Below, piece by piece: positions 20,812 through 32,443 of a stretch of DNA of 64,000 nucleotides. The notes beneath the pieces were generated by a model. That model did no database searches and was not told the DNA's origin. It worked only from the letters and a program-made list of their open reading frames with translations. The DNA is from Mobilicoccus caccae (GTDB lineage Bacteria; Actinomycetota; Actinomycetes; Actinomycetales; Dermatophilaceae), in NCBI RefSeq assembly GCF_030161635.1, contig NZ_BSUO01000001.1, forward strand, positions 3,639,199 to 3,703,198, read 5' to 3'. Position 1 is the stretch's first letter; every line of letters starts with the position of its first letter. The translations under genes were made by a program, and so were the position numbers.

Positions 20812-22310
20812 GGTCCGAGCACCGCCTGCACGTAGGTGGACGTGTCGAGAAGTCCGGCCGCGGCGGTGTTCGCGAGGGGGAGCAACAGCTGCGCGCCGAG
20901 CCCGAGGACGAGCGTGGTGACCGCGAGGACGCCCGCGGGGGCGATGAGACCGACCCGGATGCGGCTCCCCTCGGTCCCCACCTGCTCGATCACGTCGTCG
21001 TCGTTGTCCTTGGGATCGCCGAGGAAGGTCTTGCCCCAGATCTTCATCATCGACTGCACGGTGAAGAGGCTGACCAGGATCGCAATGGCGACGGCCGCGA
21101 CCTGCCCCGCCTCCCACGCGGCCACGACGAGCGTCAGCTTGGCGACGAAGCCCGACAGTGGCGGGATTCCGGCCAGGGAGAGCGCCGCGAGCAGGAAGAC
21201 GATCGCCGTCAGCGGCTCCCGCGAGAGCAGACCGGTGATCGTGCCGAGGGGGTAGCGCCCGTACGAACGCTCCACCGCGCCGATGGAGAGGAACAGCGAG
21301 GCCTTGACGATCATGTGATGCAGCAGGTAGAAGATGCCCGCGGCGAGGCCGAACTGCGTGAACAGGGCGACGCCGAGCAGGATGTACCCGAGCTGGCTGA
21401 CCATGTGGAAGGCGAGGATCGAGCGGGCGTCGTGTTCGCCGACGGCCCCGAGCACCCCGATGAGCATCGTCAGGCTGAACAGCAGCACACCGATCCACAG
21501 GTAGCGCGCGTCGCCGTCGAACAGCACCGCGTAGATGCGGTAGATGCCATAGGCCGCGACCTTGGTGTGCAGGCCGGAGAACATCGCCGTCATCGCCGGG
21601 GGCATGTACGGGTAGGTGCGGGACAGCCATCCGTGCACCGGCACCACGGATGCCTTGACCGCGAGCGCCAGCAGGACGACGCCCGCCGCGACCGCCACGG
21701 CCGGGTCCTGCGCGGCGCGGCCGGCCAGCTGTGCACTGTTGACGGTGCCCGTGATGCCGTAGATCAGACCGACACCCGCCACGAGGATCGTGCTGGTCAG
21801 CAGATTGAGGGTGACGTAGATGCGGGCGGCGCTGACCTGCCCGACCGACGCCCGACCGGGCCGCGCGAGCATGATCAGCGCGTAGGACGGCAGGAGCATG
21901 ACCTCGACGAAGACGAAGAGGTTGAACAGGTCGGCCGTGAGCAGGGCGCCGCACACCCCACTGGTGATGACGAGGACGAGCGGGCCGAAGAACGTCAGCT
22001 TGTCCTCCCCCGACGCGGCGGCAAACCACGCCGAGACGAGCGTCAGGAAACCGGTGACCAGCAGCATCAGCGCGCTGAACGTGTCGGCGGCGAAGACGAT
22101 CCCGACTCCCGGGATCCACCCGGAGATGGTGTGGCCGAGCGCCGACCCGTCCGAGACCTCCGCCAGCAGGACCCCCGCGAAGGCGACGAGCCCGGCCAGC
22201 GTGAGCAGCGTGATCGTGCGCTGCAGCACGACGTTCGAGGGCAGCACGAGCAGCACCCCGGCCACGAGCAGGGGCGCCCCCACGAAGAGGGGAAGGAGGG
22301 CGGCGCTCAC
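20808..22310 (-). CDS. mnhD: Na+/H+ antiporter subunit MnhD
   Basis: 500 residues, about 14 transmembrane helices, homologous to complex I proton-pumping subunits. Key segments: NLFVFVEVMLLPSYAL (helix-5 Glu), LALAVKASVVPVHGWLSRTYP (helix-7 Lys) and FHMVSQLGYILLGV. It forms one ion channel of the Mrp complex. Overlaps mnhC and mnhE by four bases each. Confidence 0.95.
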   Translation of the reverse strand: MSAALLPLFVGAPLLVAGVLLVLPSNVVLQRTITLLTLAGLVAFAGVLLAEVSDGSALGHTISGWIPGVGIVFAADTFSALMLLVTGFLTLVSAWFAAASGEDKLTFFGPLVLVITSGVCGALLTADLFNLFVFVEVMLLPSYALIMLARPGRASVGQVSAARIYVTLNLLTSTILVAGVGLIYGITGTVNSAQLAGRAAQDPAVAVAAGVVLLALAVKASVVPVHGWLSRTYPYMPPAMTAMFSGLHTKVAAYGIYRIYAVLFDGDARYLWIGVLLFSLTMLIGVLGAVGEHDARSILAFHMVSQLGYILLGVALFTQFGLAAGIFYLLHHMIVKASLFLSIGAVERSYGRYPLGTITGLLSREPLTAIVFLLAALSLAGIPPLSGFVAKLTLVVAAWEAGQVAAVAIAILVSLFTVQSMMKIWGKTFLGDPKDNDDDVIEQVGTEGSRIRVGLIAPAGVLAVTTLVLGLGAQLLLPLANTAAAGLLDTSTYVQAVLGP

Positions 22311-22786
22311 CAGTCCTCCTCCGACCAGCCGTACGACTTCTCCAGGTGGCCCTTGCCGGCGCGCAGGCGACGCCGGTATCCGGCCTGGTCGGCGCGGTCC
22401 AGGTAGCGCAACTCCACCTCGTCGATCTGGGGGTCGTCGGCGTCGAGGAGGTCGGGCGTCTCCGCCTCGCGCCCCTCGACGGGCATGTCGGTGTCGTCGT
22501 CCTCGTCGCCCACGACCGACAACACGAGCATGTAGACGGTGATGGCGAACGCGATGACGATCGCGGTGAGCACGAACGCCTGCGGCAACGGATCCGCCGT
22601 GGTCGCCGGGTCCGGTGCGGCGGACAGCGCGGCGTTGCGCCGGGAGGCGCCGCCGGCGGTGACGAGCAGCAGGTTGGCCCCGTTGCCGATGAGGATGAAC
22701 CCGACGACGACACGAAGCATGCCGCGCCGCAGGATGAGCAGGACTCCGCCTCCGACGAGGACGGCGACCGCGAGTGCGAGTGCCAT
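22307..22786 (-). CDS. mnhC: Na+/H+ antiporter subunit MnhC with acidic C-terminal extension
   Basis: 160 residues. The first ~100 are the NuoK-like three-helix MnhC core (LRVVVGFILIGNGANLLLV, QAFVLTAIVIAFAITVYML). MnhC proteins usually end near there; this one continues about 50 residues in a charged tail (DEDDDTD, DLLDADDPQIDEVEL). Its ATG is one base past the mnhAB stop, and it overlaps mnhD by four bases. Confidence 0.92.
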   Translation of the reverse strand: MALALAVAVLVGGGVLLILRRGMLRVVVGFILIGNGANLLLVTAGGASRRNAALSAAPDPATTADPLPQAFVLTAIVIAFAITVYMLVLSVVGDEDDDTDMPVEGREAETPDLLDADDPQIDEVELRYLDRADQAGYRRRLRAGKGHLEKSYGWSEEDW

Positions 22787-22787
22787 G

Positions 22788-25696
22788 TCAGCGCTCCTTC
22801 TCGGTCGGCGGGTCGAGGGACGGTTCGAGCCACGGTGCGCGGGTGCGGTCGCGCTCCCCGGTGGTGGCGAGACGCGGCGCGGTGTCGGGGTGGTGGGGTT
22901 CGTCGACGGTGCCGCCCCGCCCGACCATCGCCTCCTCCTGCGTGCCGACCTTGCGCAGGGGCGGCCGGCCCGCGGTCGTCCCCAGGCGGCTGATCGCCGC
23001 GAGGATGATGCCGGCGACCGCGAGGTACACGGCGAGGTCGAAAACAAGTGCGCTGGTCAGCTTGATGCCGCCGAGAGAGGCGTGCAGCGGGCGCAGGAAC
23101 GAGCCGTCGGCGTACCCGGCCAGGCCGGTGACGACTCCGATGATCGCGCCCCACCCGATGAGAGTGACGTACGCCCGCGAGAGTCGGCTGACGCGGTCGT
23201 CGGGGGCGGCGAGGTAGATCAGCGAGATCCCCGCCCCGAGCACGAGCGCCGAGACGAAGCCGCCGCCGGGGGCGTTGTGGCCGCGCAGGAAGAGGTAGGC
23301 GGACAGGACCAGCAGCAGCGGCCCGAGGAACCGGTCGGTCACGCGCAGGATGATCGTGTTGGACACCGGATCCTCCACGGCCTCCGCCACGCGGGCCCTC
23401 CTGGGTGAGGGTCGGTAGGGCAGCAGACCGCGGCCCTCGAGCGCGACGATCACGGCCAGGGCCGCGACGCCGAGGACGACGAACTCCCCGAGGGTGTCCA
23501 GCGCGCGGAAGTCGACGAGGATCGTGTTGACGACGTTGGTCCCGCCGGTGAGCTCCTCGCCCTCGGTGAGGAAGGTGCGGCCGACCTCCGACAGGTCGCG
23601 CCGGCCGGTGAACGCCCAGGTCCCGAGCCCGGCGGCCGCTCCGGTGAGCACCGCCAGGACGCCTGCCATCGCGAGCCGGGCGCGGCCGGTGCGGTGGAAC
23701 GTGTCGGGCAGGCGGGCCAGCACGAGCACGATGACGACGAGGGTGAGCGTCTCGATCATGAGCTGGGTCAGGGCGACGTCGACCGCGCCGAGGGTGAAGA
23801 AGAACAGCGACATCGCGAAGCCGGCGACCCCGACGACGACGACGATCGTCATGCGGGTGTGGGCCACGTTGGCCAGCACGACGCCGACGGTCACGAGGAA
23901 GAGCAGGATCCAGTCGGTCGGGCGGGTGATCGGCGCGTGGACCGGATCGACACGGGCGATCGCGAGGCCGCCCCCGGCGAGGACGACGAGCATCACCAGG
24001 GGCCAGGCCAGGTGCCCGAAGGGCGCGTCCGAGCGGGTGACGTCGCCGACCCGCCGGCCCAGGGCGATGCTGCCGTCGCGCAAGGACTCGGTGATGCCGA
24101 TCGCGGTGAAGGGCAGCAGCTTTCGATCCCCGAGCAGCCGCTCGAGGGGGTGCCGGAAGGCGACGAGCACCGACCCCAGGGCGATCACCGCGAGCGACAT
24201 GAGCAGCGCGGGGTTGACGCCGTGCCACAGCGCCAGATCGGTCTCGGCCTTCTCACCGAGGACGGCCTGGGCCGCGGGCGTGAGCAGCGGCTCGGCGATC
24301 GGCCCGGCGAGTCCGAGGACGACGCCCGCGAGCGAGACGACCGCCACCGGCAGCAGGAAGCCGACCGACCCCTCGCGCGGCGGCTCCTCCATCGGCGGAC
24401 CGGGGAAGACCGGCAGGATCATGCGCGCCGAGTAGGCGAAGGTGAAGGACGCGGCGACGACCATGACCAGGCCCACGAGCACCACCACGGCGCCCGGCAG
24501 GTGCGCCTCGGAGACCCCTTGAACATCGCCTCCTTGGAGACGAAGCCGAACAACGGCGGCAGTCCCGCCATCGAAGCGGCGGCCAGCGTCATCACCACGG
24601 CGGTGACGGGCATCGTCCTGGCCAACCCGGTGAGGTCGCGCATGTCGCGGGTGCCGGCCTGGTGGTCGATGACGCCGACCGACATGAACAGGGCCGCCTT
24701 GAACAGGGCGTGGCCGGCGGTGTGCACCACCGCGGCGGCGATCGCATACGTCGTGCCGATGCCGATGGTGGCGACGATGAACCCGAGCTGGCTCACCGTC
24801 GAGTACGCGAGCAGACCCTTGAGGTCGTGGCGCTGCAGGGCGAACACCGCCCCCATCAGCGCCGTCGTCAGGCCCACGGAGATCAGCAGCGCGTTCCACA
24901 CGCTCACGTCGTGGAACAGCGTGGAGAAGCGCAGCAGCAGGTAGATGCCCGCCTTGACCATCGCGGCGGCGTGCAGATAGGCGCTGACCGGCGTGATCGC
25001 CACCATCGCGTCGGGCAGCCAGCCGTGGAAGGGGAACTGCGCCGACTTGGTGAACGCCGCGATCGCCACGAGGACCGCCACGGCCGCCGTGAGGTCGGGC
25101 CGCTGCGTCCACACCGGGTCGACGAGCACCGCGGACAGCGACGTCGTACCCGTCGTCACCCACGCGACGGCGACGGCCACGAGCAGGCACAGGCCACCGG
25201 CGACGGTGAGCAGGAAGGTGCGGATGGCGGGCTCGGTGCCCGCCGGACCCGAGCGGGCGATGAGCAGGAAGGAGCACAGCGTCGTGAACTCCCACATGAC
25301 GAAGAGCACGACGAGGTCGTCGGCGAGGACGAGCCCCACCATGGCCGCGCCGAAGAACGTCATGAGCGCGTAGAAGATGCCATGGCCGCCGCCGTGCAGG
25401 TAGCGCGCGCAGTAAGAGAGGACGACGGCGCCGATGACCAGGACGAGCAGCCCGAAGAAGAAGGACAACCCGTCGAGACGGAGCGCGAGGGAGACACCGA
25501 TCGCGGGGATCCAGGGGACGCTCTCGGTGACCGCGGACGTCTCGCCCCGGCCGAGCCACACGCTGGTCAACCCGCCGGCCACCGCGAGCATGCCGGCCGC
25601 CACGATCCACCCCGCGGCGCGACCCATCACCTCACCGAGCAGCCAGGCCAGCGGCACGAGGGCCGCAGCGGCCAGCAGGAGGTACGGGAGGGTCAT
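22788..25696 (-). CDS. mnhA: Na+/H+ antiporter subunit A fused to MnhB (frame broken once)
   Basis: About 969 residues. The N-terminal ~500 form the MnhA proton-channel domain (FVMWEFTTLCSFLLIA, FTKSAQFPFHGWLPDAM, YSTVSQLGFIVATIGIGTTY). A DUF4040/MnhA C-terminal part follows (ALTQLMIETLTLVVIVL), then an MnhB domain (LSAYLFLRGHNAPGGGFV). The fusion is common in actinobacteria. The frame breaks at the C run 24515-24518; one more C gives FKGVSEAHLPGAVVV and a continuous frame. ATG 25696 has GGAG eight bases upstream. First gene of the operon; it exports Na+ and supports pH and salt tolerance. Confidence 0.93.
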
Positions 25697-25812
25697 CGGG
25701 GATTCTCCGGGGGCAGGGGCGGAAGGCGTACAGGCAGGGCAGGGCCTGTGCCGACCAGACTTCCCGGCTCACCGGCCGCCGAGTCTACCGGAGGCTGTCC
25801 CTGGCAGGTCGA

Positions 25813-25848
25813 GCACGAGGCCGGGCACGAGGCCGAACACGAGGCCGA
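25813..25848. repeat. Three tandem 12-bp repeats in the mnhA upstream gap
   Basis: Units GCACGAGGCCGG, GCACGAGGCCGA and ACACGAGGCCGA stand in tandem. They lie in the 321-base gap 25697-26017 between divergent genes. Otherwise the gap shows only promoter space and, at 26001-26014, the inverted repeat GGTGAAGGATCACC overlapping the next gene's ribosome site. Confidence 0.7.
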
Positions 25849-26017
25849 GGACGGCGGTCGGACGACGAACGGCGGAGGGCCGACGACCTCCACCCTCTCA
25901 TCGTGACCGGCGCCCGTCGCCCCAGCCGCCTTGGGTGGTGCGGTGATTCGCATACCGAGTCCCGTTCGTGACCGTGTCGTCACGTCCGCGTGGCATTAAT
26001 GGTGAAGGATCACCTTT

Positions 26018-27024
26018 GTGTACGACTCGTCCCACCGCGCCACGTTGATCGCCCTCCTCGTCCTCACTCTCGGAGTCCTCTTCGCCGCCGCTGCGACCAC
26101 CGGCGGGCTCCTCGCCTCCACCCCGTGGTGGGCGTTGGTGTTCGTGCTCGCCACGACCGTCCCGCGAGGCTCGTGGTCGGCCCGCAGCGCCCGGAGCCGG
26201 CTGGTGGCCGCCGCGGCCCTGCTGGCCTCGGCCCTGCTTCTCGTGGGGGCCGCGCCGCCGGCGACTCCTTCGCTCTGGTCGCGCTCGTGGCGGTCCCGCT
26301 GTGGATCGCGCTGACGATGCTGCTCGTCCCGCGGCTGCACGGGCGTCGCGCCGTCGGTGTCGTGCTCTTCGTGCTGCCCCTCGTCCTCACCGCGGCCGCC
26401 CTGCCCGCGGCCCTCGGCACCCAACTCGGCCTCGGTGCCACCGACCCGGCGGCCGGTGTCGCGGCGCTCGCCGCCGGTGCCGGCCCCACGCTCCTGCTCG
26501 GTGGCGCGGCCATGCTCGCGGGCACCGTGCTCGACCTGGCGTCGCGCCTGCGCACGGTCGTCTCGGCCGAGGCGGTCCGTTCGATCGCGTTCGTCGTCGG
26601 GGGTCTCACCCTGGTTCTCGTGGCCGCGGCCGGTGCGGTCGCCGCCGGCACCCTCTCGGGTACCGCCTCGCGGATCGGCGCGCTCGGCGTGGTGCTCGCC
26701 ATCGGCGCCGCGGTCGCGTTGCGGCGCGGGCTCACGGGTCTGGCCCGCACGGGTGAGGTCTCCCGCGTCGGCGGCGCGATGGCGGTGATCTCGGTGGCCT
26801 CGGTGCTGGCGGGCACGATGCTCACCCCGCCGTCGACGGTCGCGACGATCGTCGGCCTGTCGGTGCTGCTGGTGCTCGCCGCCGTCCTCGGCAGCGTCAC
26901 CGGCCTGTGCGGCGCCGCCGCCCTCGTGCGCACCCGCCGCGAACTCGCCACGCTGCGGAGTGCCCCGGCGCGCGTCGCCGGTGTCGTGCGGACGGGGCTG
27001 CGCGCCAAGCACGCTCACTCCTGA
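26018..27024 (+). CDS. Polytopic membrane protein of unknown function (frame broken once)
   Basis: About 335 residues, not recognised. Start GTG 26018 follows AAGGA. Roughly nine hydrophobic stretches rich in Ala, Leu, Val and Gly are separated by short Arg-rich loops, ending in a basic tail (RTGLRAKHAHS). The frame breaks at the G run 26245-26249; a sixth G gives LLVGGRAAGDSFALVALV. The gene is followed 73 bases later by the HAD and GH65 pair, so it may serve the same disaccharide pathway, but nothing marks it as a transporter. Confidence 0.75.
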
Positions 27025-27097
27025 GAAGCCGACAACCGGGACAGTCTCCTCGTTCGCCCGGCGGGAGAAGACCCCCTCACGCCTTAGCATCGATGAC

Positions 27098-27807
27098 GTG
27101 GACTGGAACGACTTCGACGCAGCCCTGTTCGACCTCGACGGTGTTCTCACCCCGACGGCCGTGGTGCACATGGCCGCCTGGGACGAGATGTTCAACGCCT
27201 TCCTCACCGCGCGGGGGAGGCTCCCTACACAGAGCAGGACTACTTCGACCACGTCGACGGCAAGCCCCGCTACGACGGGGTCCGCGACATGCTCGCCTCC
27301 CGCGACATCGTCCTGCCCGAGGGCGACCCGTCCGATCCGGGCGAGGCCGAGACGGTCTGCGGCCTCGGCAACCGCAAGAACGACGTCGTCAACGCCGTCC
27401 TGAAGCGTGACGGGGTCACCCCCTACCCGGGCTCGGTCGCCCTGGTCGAGGCGCTCGATCGGCGCGGGGTCAAGATGGCCGTGGTGTCCTCCTCCAAAAA
27501 CGCGCCGGCCGTGCTCGCCGCCGCCGGCATCGCCGACCACTTCCCGGTCGTCGTCGACGGTGCGGTCGCGGCCGCCGACGGACTCCCGGGCAAGCCGGCC
27601 CCCGACACCTTCGTCGCCGCCGCCGAGCGGGTCGGGGTCGAGATCGGTCGCGCCGTCGTGCTCGAGGACGCCGTCTCCGGCGTGGCCGCCGGTCGCGCCG
27701 GCGGGTTCGGCCTGGTCGTGGGTGTCGACCGGGGCGCGGGGGCCGAGGCCCTCCGTGCCGCCGGCGCCGACCTCGTCGTCTCCGACCTGGACGAGATCCT
27801 CCCGTGA
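27098..27807 (+). CDS. pgmB: HAD-family beta-phosphoglucomutase-like protein (frame broken once)
   Basis: About 236 residues from GTG 27098. HAD motifs: FDLDGVLTPTAVVH with the nucleophile Asp and acid/base Asp, VVSSSKNAPAVL (motif 2 Ser), GKPAPDTFV (motif 3 Lys) and VVLEDAVSGVAAG (motif 4). The pattern fits beta-phosphoglucomutase, converting beta-glucose 1-phosphate to glucose 6-phosphate. It overlaps the GH65 phosphorylase gene by four bases; inverting GH65 phosphorylases release exactly that substrate. The frame breaks at the G run 27213-27217; a sixth G restores TARGEAPYTEQDYFDHVDG. Confidence 0.88.
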
Positions 27808-30304
27808 AGGCCACCTTCACCGGCACCGATCCCCTCGACCGGAGCCGGTTCCCCGCCGATCCGTGGCGCCTGGTCGAACGCTTCCAGGGCAGCAAGGACC
27901 TCGGCACCACCGAGACCCTCTTCGCCGTCGGCAACGGCTACCTCGGCATGCGCGCCAACCCCCGGAGGGCCGCGAGGCGCACACGCACGGCACCTTCATC
28001 AACGGGTTCCACGAGACGTGGCCGATCCACCACGCCGAGCAGGCCTACGGCTTCGCCACCACCGGGCAGACCATGGTCAACGCGCCCGACAGCAAGGTGA
28101 TGAAGCTGTACGTGGACGACGAGCCGCTGCTGCTCGCCGTCGACGACCTCGAGGAGTACGAACGCAGCATCGACTTCCGCGAGGGCGTGCTGCGCCGCGA
28201 CATCGTGTGGCGCACCCCGGCCGGCAAACGGGTCCGGGTGCAGACCAGCCGGATGGTCTCCTTCACCCAGCGCCACCTGGCGCTGTTCACCATCAACGTC
28301 ACGCTGCTCGACGGCGACGCGCCGGTCATCATCTCCAGCCAGATCCTCAACCGTCAGGACGGCTTCGACGAGTACCACGTGCGCGCCGACGCGATGGGCG
28401 CCGGATTCGATCCGCGCCGGAGCACGACGTTCCAGGAGCGCGTGCTCGAACCCCAGGGACACTGGCACTCCCAGCGCCGCATGATCCTCGGGTACCGGTG
28501 CGCCTCCTCGCGGATGACCCTCGCCGTCGGCGCCGACCACGAGATCCTCACCGAGAACGACTACGAGACCCTCATCGACACCCAGCCCGACCTGGGCAAG
28601 AAGGTGTTCCGCGTCGACGCCAAGCAGGGCCGGCCGATCTTCGTCACCAAGGCCGTGGCCTACCACACCTCCCGCGGGGTGCCGGTGCGTGAGCTGTTCG
28701 ACCGGTGCCGCCGCACGCTCGACCGGGTCCGCTCCGACGGGGTGCAGTGGTACCACGAGGAGCAGGCCCGCTGGCTCGACCGGTACTGGCGGCAGTGCGA
28801 CGTCGAGATCACGGGTCAGCCGGAGGTCCAGCAGGCCGTCCGGTGGAACCTGTTCCAGCTCGCGCAGGCCACGGCCCGCACCGACCAACAAGGCGTCCCG
28901 GCCAAGGGCGTCACGGGCTCGGGGTACGAGGGCCACTACTTCTGGGACTCCGAGATCTACGTCGTCCCGTTCCTCGCCTACACCTCATCGACGACGGCGC
29001 GCAACGTGCTGCGGTTCCGGGTCAACCTGCTGGAGGCCGCCCGACAACGTGCCCGCGTGCTGGCGCAGAAGGGCGCGCTCTTCCCGTGGCGCACGATCAA
29101 CGGTGAGGAGGCCTCCGCCTACTACGCCGCGGGCACCGCGCAGTACCACATCGACGCCGACATCGCGTTCGCCGTGAGCAAGTACGTCGACGCCTCGGGC
29201 GACGAGGCCTTCCTCGGGCGGGACGGCGCGGAGATCCTCGTGGAGACCGCGCGCCTGTGGGCCGACCTCGGGTTCTGGCACGACAACAGCCGCGAGGTGT
29301 TCAACATCCACGGCGTCACCGGGCCCGACGAGTACACCACCGTCGTCAACAACAACCTCTTCACCAACGTCATGGCCCGTTTCAACCTCGAACGGGCCGC
29401 GATCACGATGCGGCACTTCGCCGAGCACGACGCGGCGACGTACGACCGGATCTGCGCCCGACTCCGGCTCGACCCGGCCGAGATCGACGAGTGGGAGCGG
29501 TGCGCCCAGGCCATGGCCATCCCGTTCGACATCGAGCTCGGCATCCACCCTCAGGACGAGCACTTCTTCGAACGCGAGCTGTGGGACCTGCCCAACACCC
29601 CGGCCAGCCACTTCCCCCTGCTGCTGCACTACCACCCGCTGGCCATCTACCGGTTCCAGGTGCTCAAGCAGGCCGACGTCGTGCTCGCGCTCTTCCTCCA
29701 GGGCGACCGGTTCACCGCCGAGGAGAAGCTGGCCGACTTCGAGTACTACGACCCCATCACCACGGGCGACTCCTCGCTGTCGGCCGTCGTGCAGTCGATC
29801 ATCGCCGCCGAGGTCGGACACCACGCGGTGGCGCTGCAGTACTTCCGCGAGGGGCTGTACGTCGACCTCGCCGACCTGCACGGCAACACCACCGACGGGA
29901 TCCACATCGCGTCGGCCGGCGGGGTGTGGAACTCCCTGGTGTACGGGTTCGGGGGGATGCGCGACCACCACGGCGAGTTGTCGTTCGACCCGCGCCTGCC
30001 CGAGTCCTGGCCCGGCCTGCGGTTCCGGCTGACCGTCCGCGGTTCGCACCTGGTCGTCGAGGTCCAGCAGGAGTCGATCACCTTCACGGTCGAGACGGGC
30101 CCGCCGAGGACGCTCAGTGTCCGCGGCGTGGAGTACACCGTCACCGAGGACGAACCCGTGACGGTGCCCCTCGACGGTCAGGGACCCCGCCTCACCTACT
30201 CCCTCGCGGCCCGCCCGTCGAGGTTCAGATCGGCCGAGGCCACCATCCCGACGCCGTCGGACCCCGACCTCCTGGACGAGCACCGCAAACTGCACCACAA
30301 GTAG
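27804..30304 (+). CDS. GH65 disaccharide phosphorylase (trehalose/kojibiose type; frame broken once)
   Basis: About 833 residues from GTG 27804. N-terminal beta-sandwich (TLFAVGNGYLGMRANPPEG after repair), then an (alpha/alpha)6 barrel with KGVTGSGYEGHYFWDSEIY and the catalytic Glu in NIHGVTGPDEYTTVVNNN; later HYHPLAIYRFQVLKQADVV and AAGGVWNSLVYGFGG-like segments close the domain. It phosphorolyses an alpha-glucosyl disaccharide to beta-glucose 1-phosphate plus a sugar. Substrate (trehalose, kojibiose, nigerose or maltose) is not decidable here. The frame breaks at the C run 27959-27963; a sixth C repairs it. Coupled to pgmB. A weak CCCC/GGGG hairpin (30325-30340) lies before the convergent fadH. 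Confidence 0.9.
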
Positions 30305-30342
30305 CCCGCGCCTCGTCGCGTGCCACCCCCGCGCGGGGCGGC

Positions 30343-32396
30343 TCAGAGGCGGGCGGCGAGGCGGGTGGCCTGGTCGATGGCGCGCTTGGCGTCGAGTTCG
30401 GCGGCGACGTCCGCGCCGCCGACGACGTGCGTGGTGATGCCTCGGGTGGCGAGCTCCTCGACGAGTTCGCGCTGGGACTCCTGGCCGGTGCACAGCACGA
30501 CCGTGTCGACCGACAGGGTGCGGGGCACGCGGGCGCCGTCCTCACCCGGCACGGTGATGTGCACGCCGTCCTCGTCGATGCGTTCGTAGGTGACGCCGGC
30601 GATCTTGTCGACACCCTTGGCGGACAACGACGCCCGGTGCACCCACCCGGTGGTCTTGGCCAGTCCCCGACCGACGGCGGTGGGCTTGCGCTGCAGCAGG
30701 TGCACCGTGCGCGGGCTGGGTTCGGGGTCAGGTCGGCCGAGACCACCGGGCGCCTCCCGTGGGTCCGTCACGCCCCACTCCTTCATCCAGTGCGCGAGGT
30801 CGACCTCCTCCGGACGCCGGCCGAGGCGGGTGTGGGTGAGGTACTCCGACACGTCCACACCGATCCCTCCGGCCCCGAGCACGGCGACGCGCTCGCCGGC
30901 GCGCTTCTCCCCACTCAGCAGTTGCGCATACGTGATGACCTGCACGGAGTCACCGACGTGGTCGACTCCCGGGATCTGCGGCACACGCGGCGAGACACCC
31001 GTGGCGAGGACGACCTCGTCGAATCCGGAGAGACGGTCCGCGTCGACGCGCGTCGAGGTGTGCAGGCGGACACCGGTCTCCTCGATCCGGCGGGTGAAGT
31101 AGCGGATCGTCTCGGCGAACTCCTCCTTGCCGGGGATCTCCTTGGCCAGCGCGAACTGCCCACCGATGTGCGGATTCGCCTCGAAGAGGTCGACCTCGTG
31201 GCCGCGTTCGGCCAGCGTGGTGGCCGTGGCCAGACCCGCGGGCCCGGCCCCGACGACCACGATCCGCCTGACCCGCACCGCCGGGGCGACGACGAGGTCC
31301 CGCTCGTGACCGGCGCGGGGGTTGACCAGGCACGTCACCCGCTGGCGCGAGAACGTGTTGTCCAGGCACGCCTGGTTGCAGGCGATGCACGTGTTGATGT
31401 CGTCCGCGCGCCCCCGCGCAGCCTTGTCGACCCACGCCGGGTCGGCGAGCAACGGACGCGCCATCGAGACGAGGTCGGCCTTGCCCTCGGCGACGATCTC
31501 CTCGGCGAGCGCGGGCATGTTGATGCGGTTGCTGGCCGCGACCGGGATCTCGACGTGCTCCTTGAGCGCGGCCGTCACGTCGACGAACGCCCCGCGAGGC
31601 ACGGAGGTGACGATGGTCGGCACGCGCGCCTCGTGCCACCCGATGCCGGTGTTGATGATCGTGGCGCCCGCGTCCTGCACGGCGGTGGCGAGATCGAGCA
31701 CCTCCGACCACTCCTGCCCGTCCGGCACGAGGTCGAGCAGCGACATGCGGTACTGGATGATGAAGTCGTCACCGACGACCTCCCGTGTGCGGCGGACGAT
31801 CTCGACCGCGAGCCGACGTCGGCCCGCCGCCGAGCCGCCCCAGGAGTCGGTGCGGCGGTTGGTGCGACGGGCGAGGAACTGGTTGATGAAGTACCCCTCC
31901 GAGCCCATGATCTCGACGCCGTCGTACCCGGCCTCGGCGGCGAATCCGGCCGAGCGCGCGAACGCGTCGATCGTGTGGCGGATCGACCGGTCCGGCAGCG
32001 ACCAGGGTTTGAAGGGGTTGATCGGCGCCTTGACCCGCGACGCCGACACCTGCAGCGGGTGGTAGGCGTACCGCCCGGCATGCAGCAACTGCAACAGGAT
32101 CGCGGCGCCGTCGCGGTGCACGGCCTCGGTGATCCCGCGGTGCCTGCGGGTCTGCCACCGCGTGGCGACGACACCGGCGCCCGGGTACAGCGACCCGGCC
32201 CACGTCGGGGAGAACCCGCCGGTGACGATGAGGCCCACCCCGCCCCGCGCGCGTTCGGCGTAGAACTCCGCGAGGTCCTCGAACTCCTTGGTGGAGTCCT
32301 CCATCCCGGTGTGCATCGACCCCATGACGACGCGGTTGCGCAGCGTCGTGTGCCCGAGGTCGAGGGGGACAACAGGTGGGGGTACCCGGCGCTCAC
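30343..32396 (-). CDS. fadH: NADPH-dependent 2,4-dienoyl-CoA reductase FadH-type flavoenzyme (start hidden by a frame break)
   Basis: About 684 residues. N-terminal old-yellow-enzyme barrel (MGSMHTGMED, LQLLHAGRYAYHP, NQFLARRTNRRTDSWGG), a 4Fe-4S cluster motif CIACNQACLDN...CLVNP, then FAD (VVVGAGPAGLATAT) and NADPH (VAVLGAGGIGVDVSEYL) domains. It reduces dienoyl-CoA in unsaturated fatty-acid breakdown. The apparent open frame starts at 32442, but the G run 32364-32368 lacks one base: with six, the protein begins at GTG 32396 (VSAGYPHLLSPLDLGHTTLRN split over the repair), typical for the family and preceded by GAGAGGAG. A palindrome at 32444 probably binds its regulator. Confidence 0.92.
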
Positions 32397-32443
32397 GGGC
32401 GCTCCTCTCGTCGCGGTCACTCCTGTTCGGCGACCGTAACATC

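Noticed and set aside
25813..25848. Tandem repeats as a CRISPR-like array
   Set aside because: The units are 12 bp with no spacers and no cas genes nearby.
25693..25983. A 96-codon minus-strand open frame with Cys repeats overlapping the mnhA start by ATGA
   Set aside because: Its repeats come from the 12-bp tandem DNA repeat, composition is low-complexity, and no ribosome site or homologous pattern is seen.
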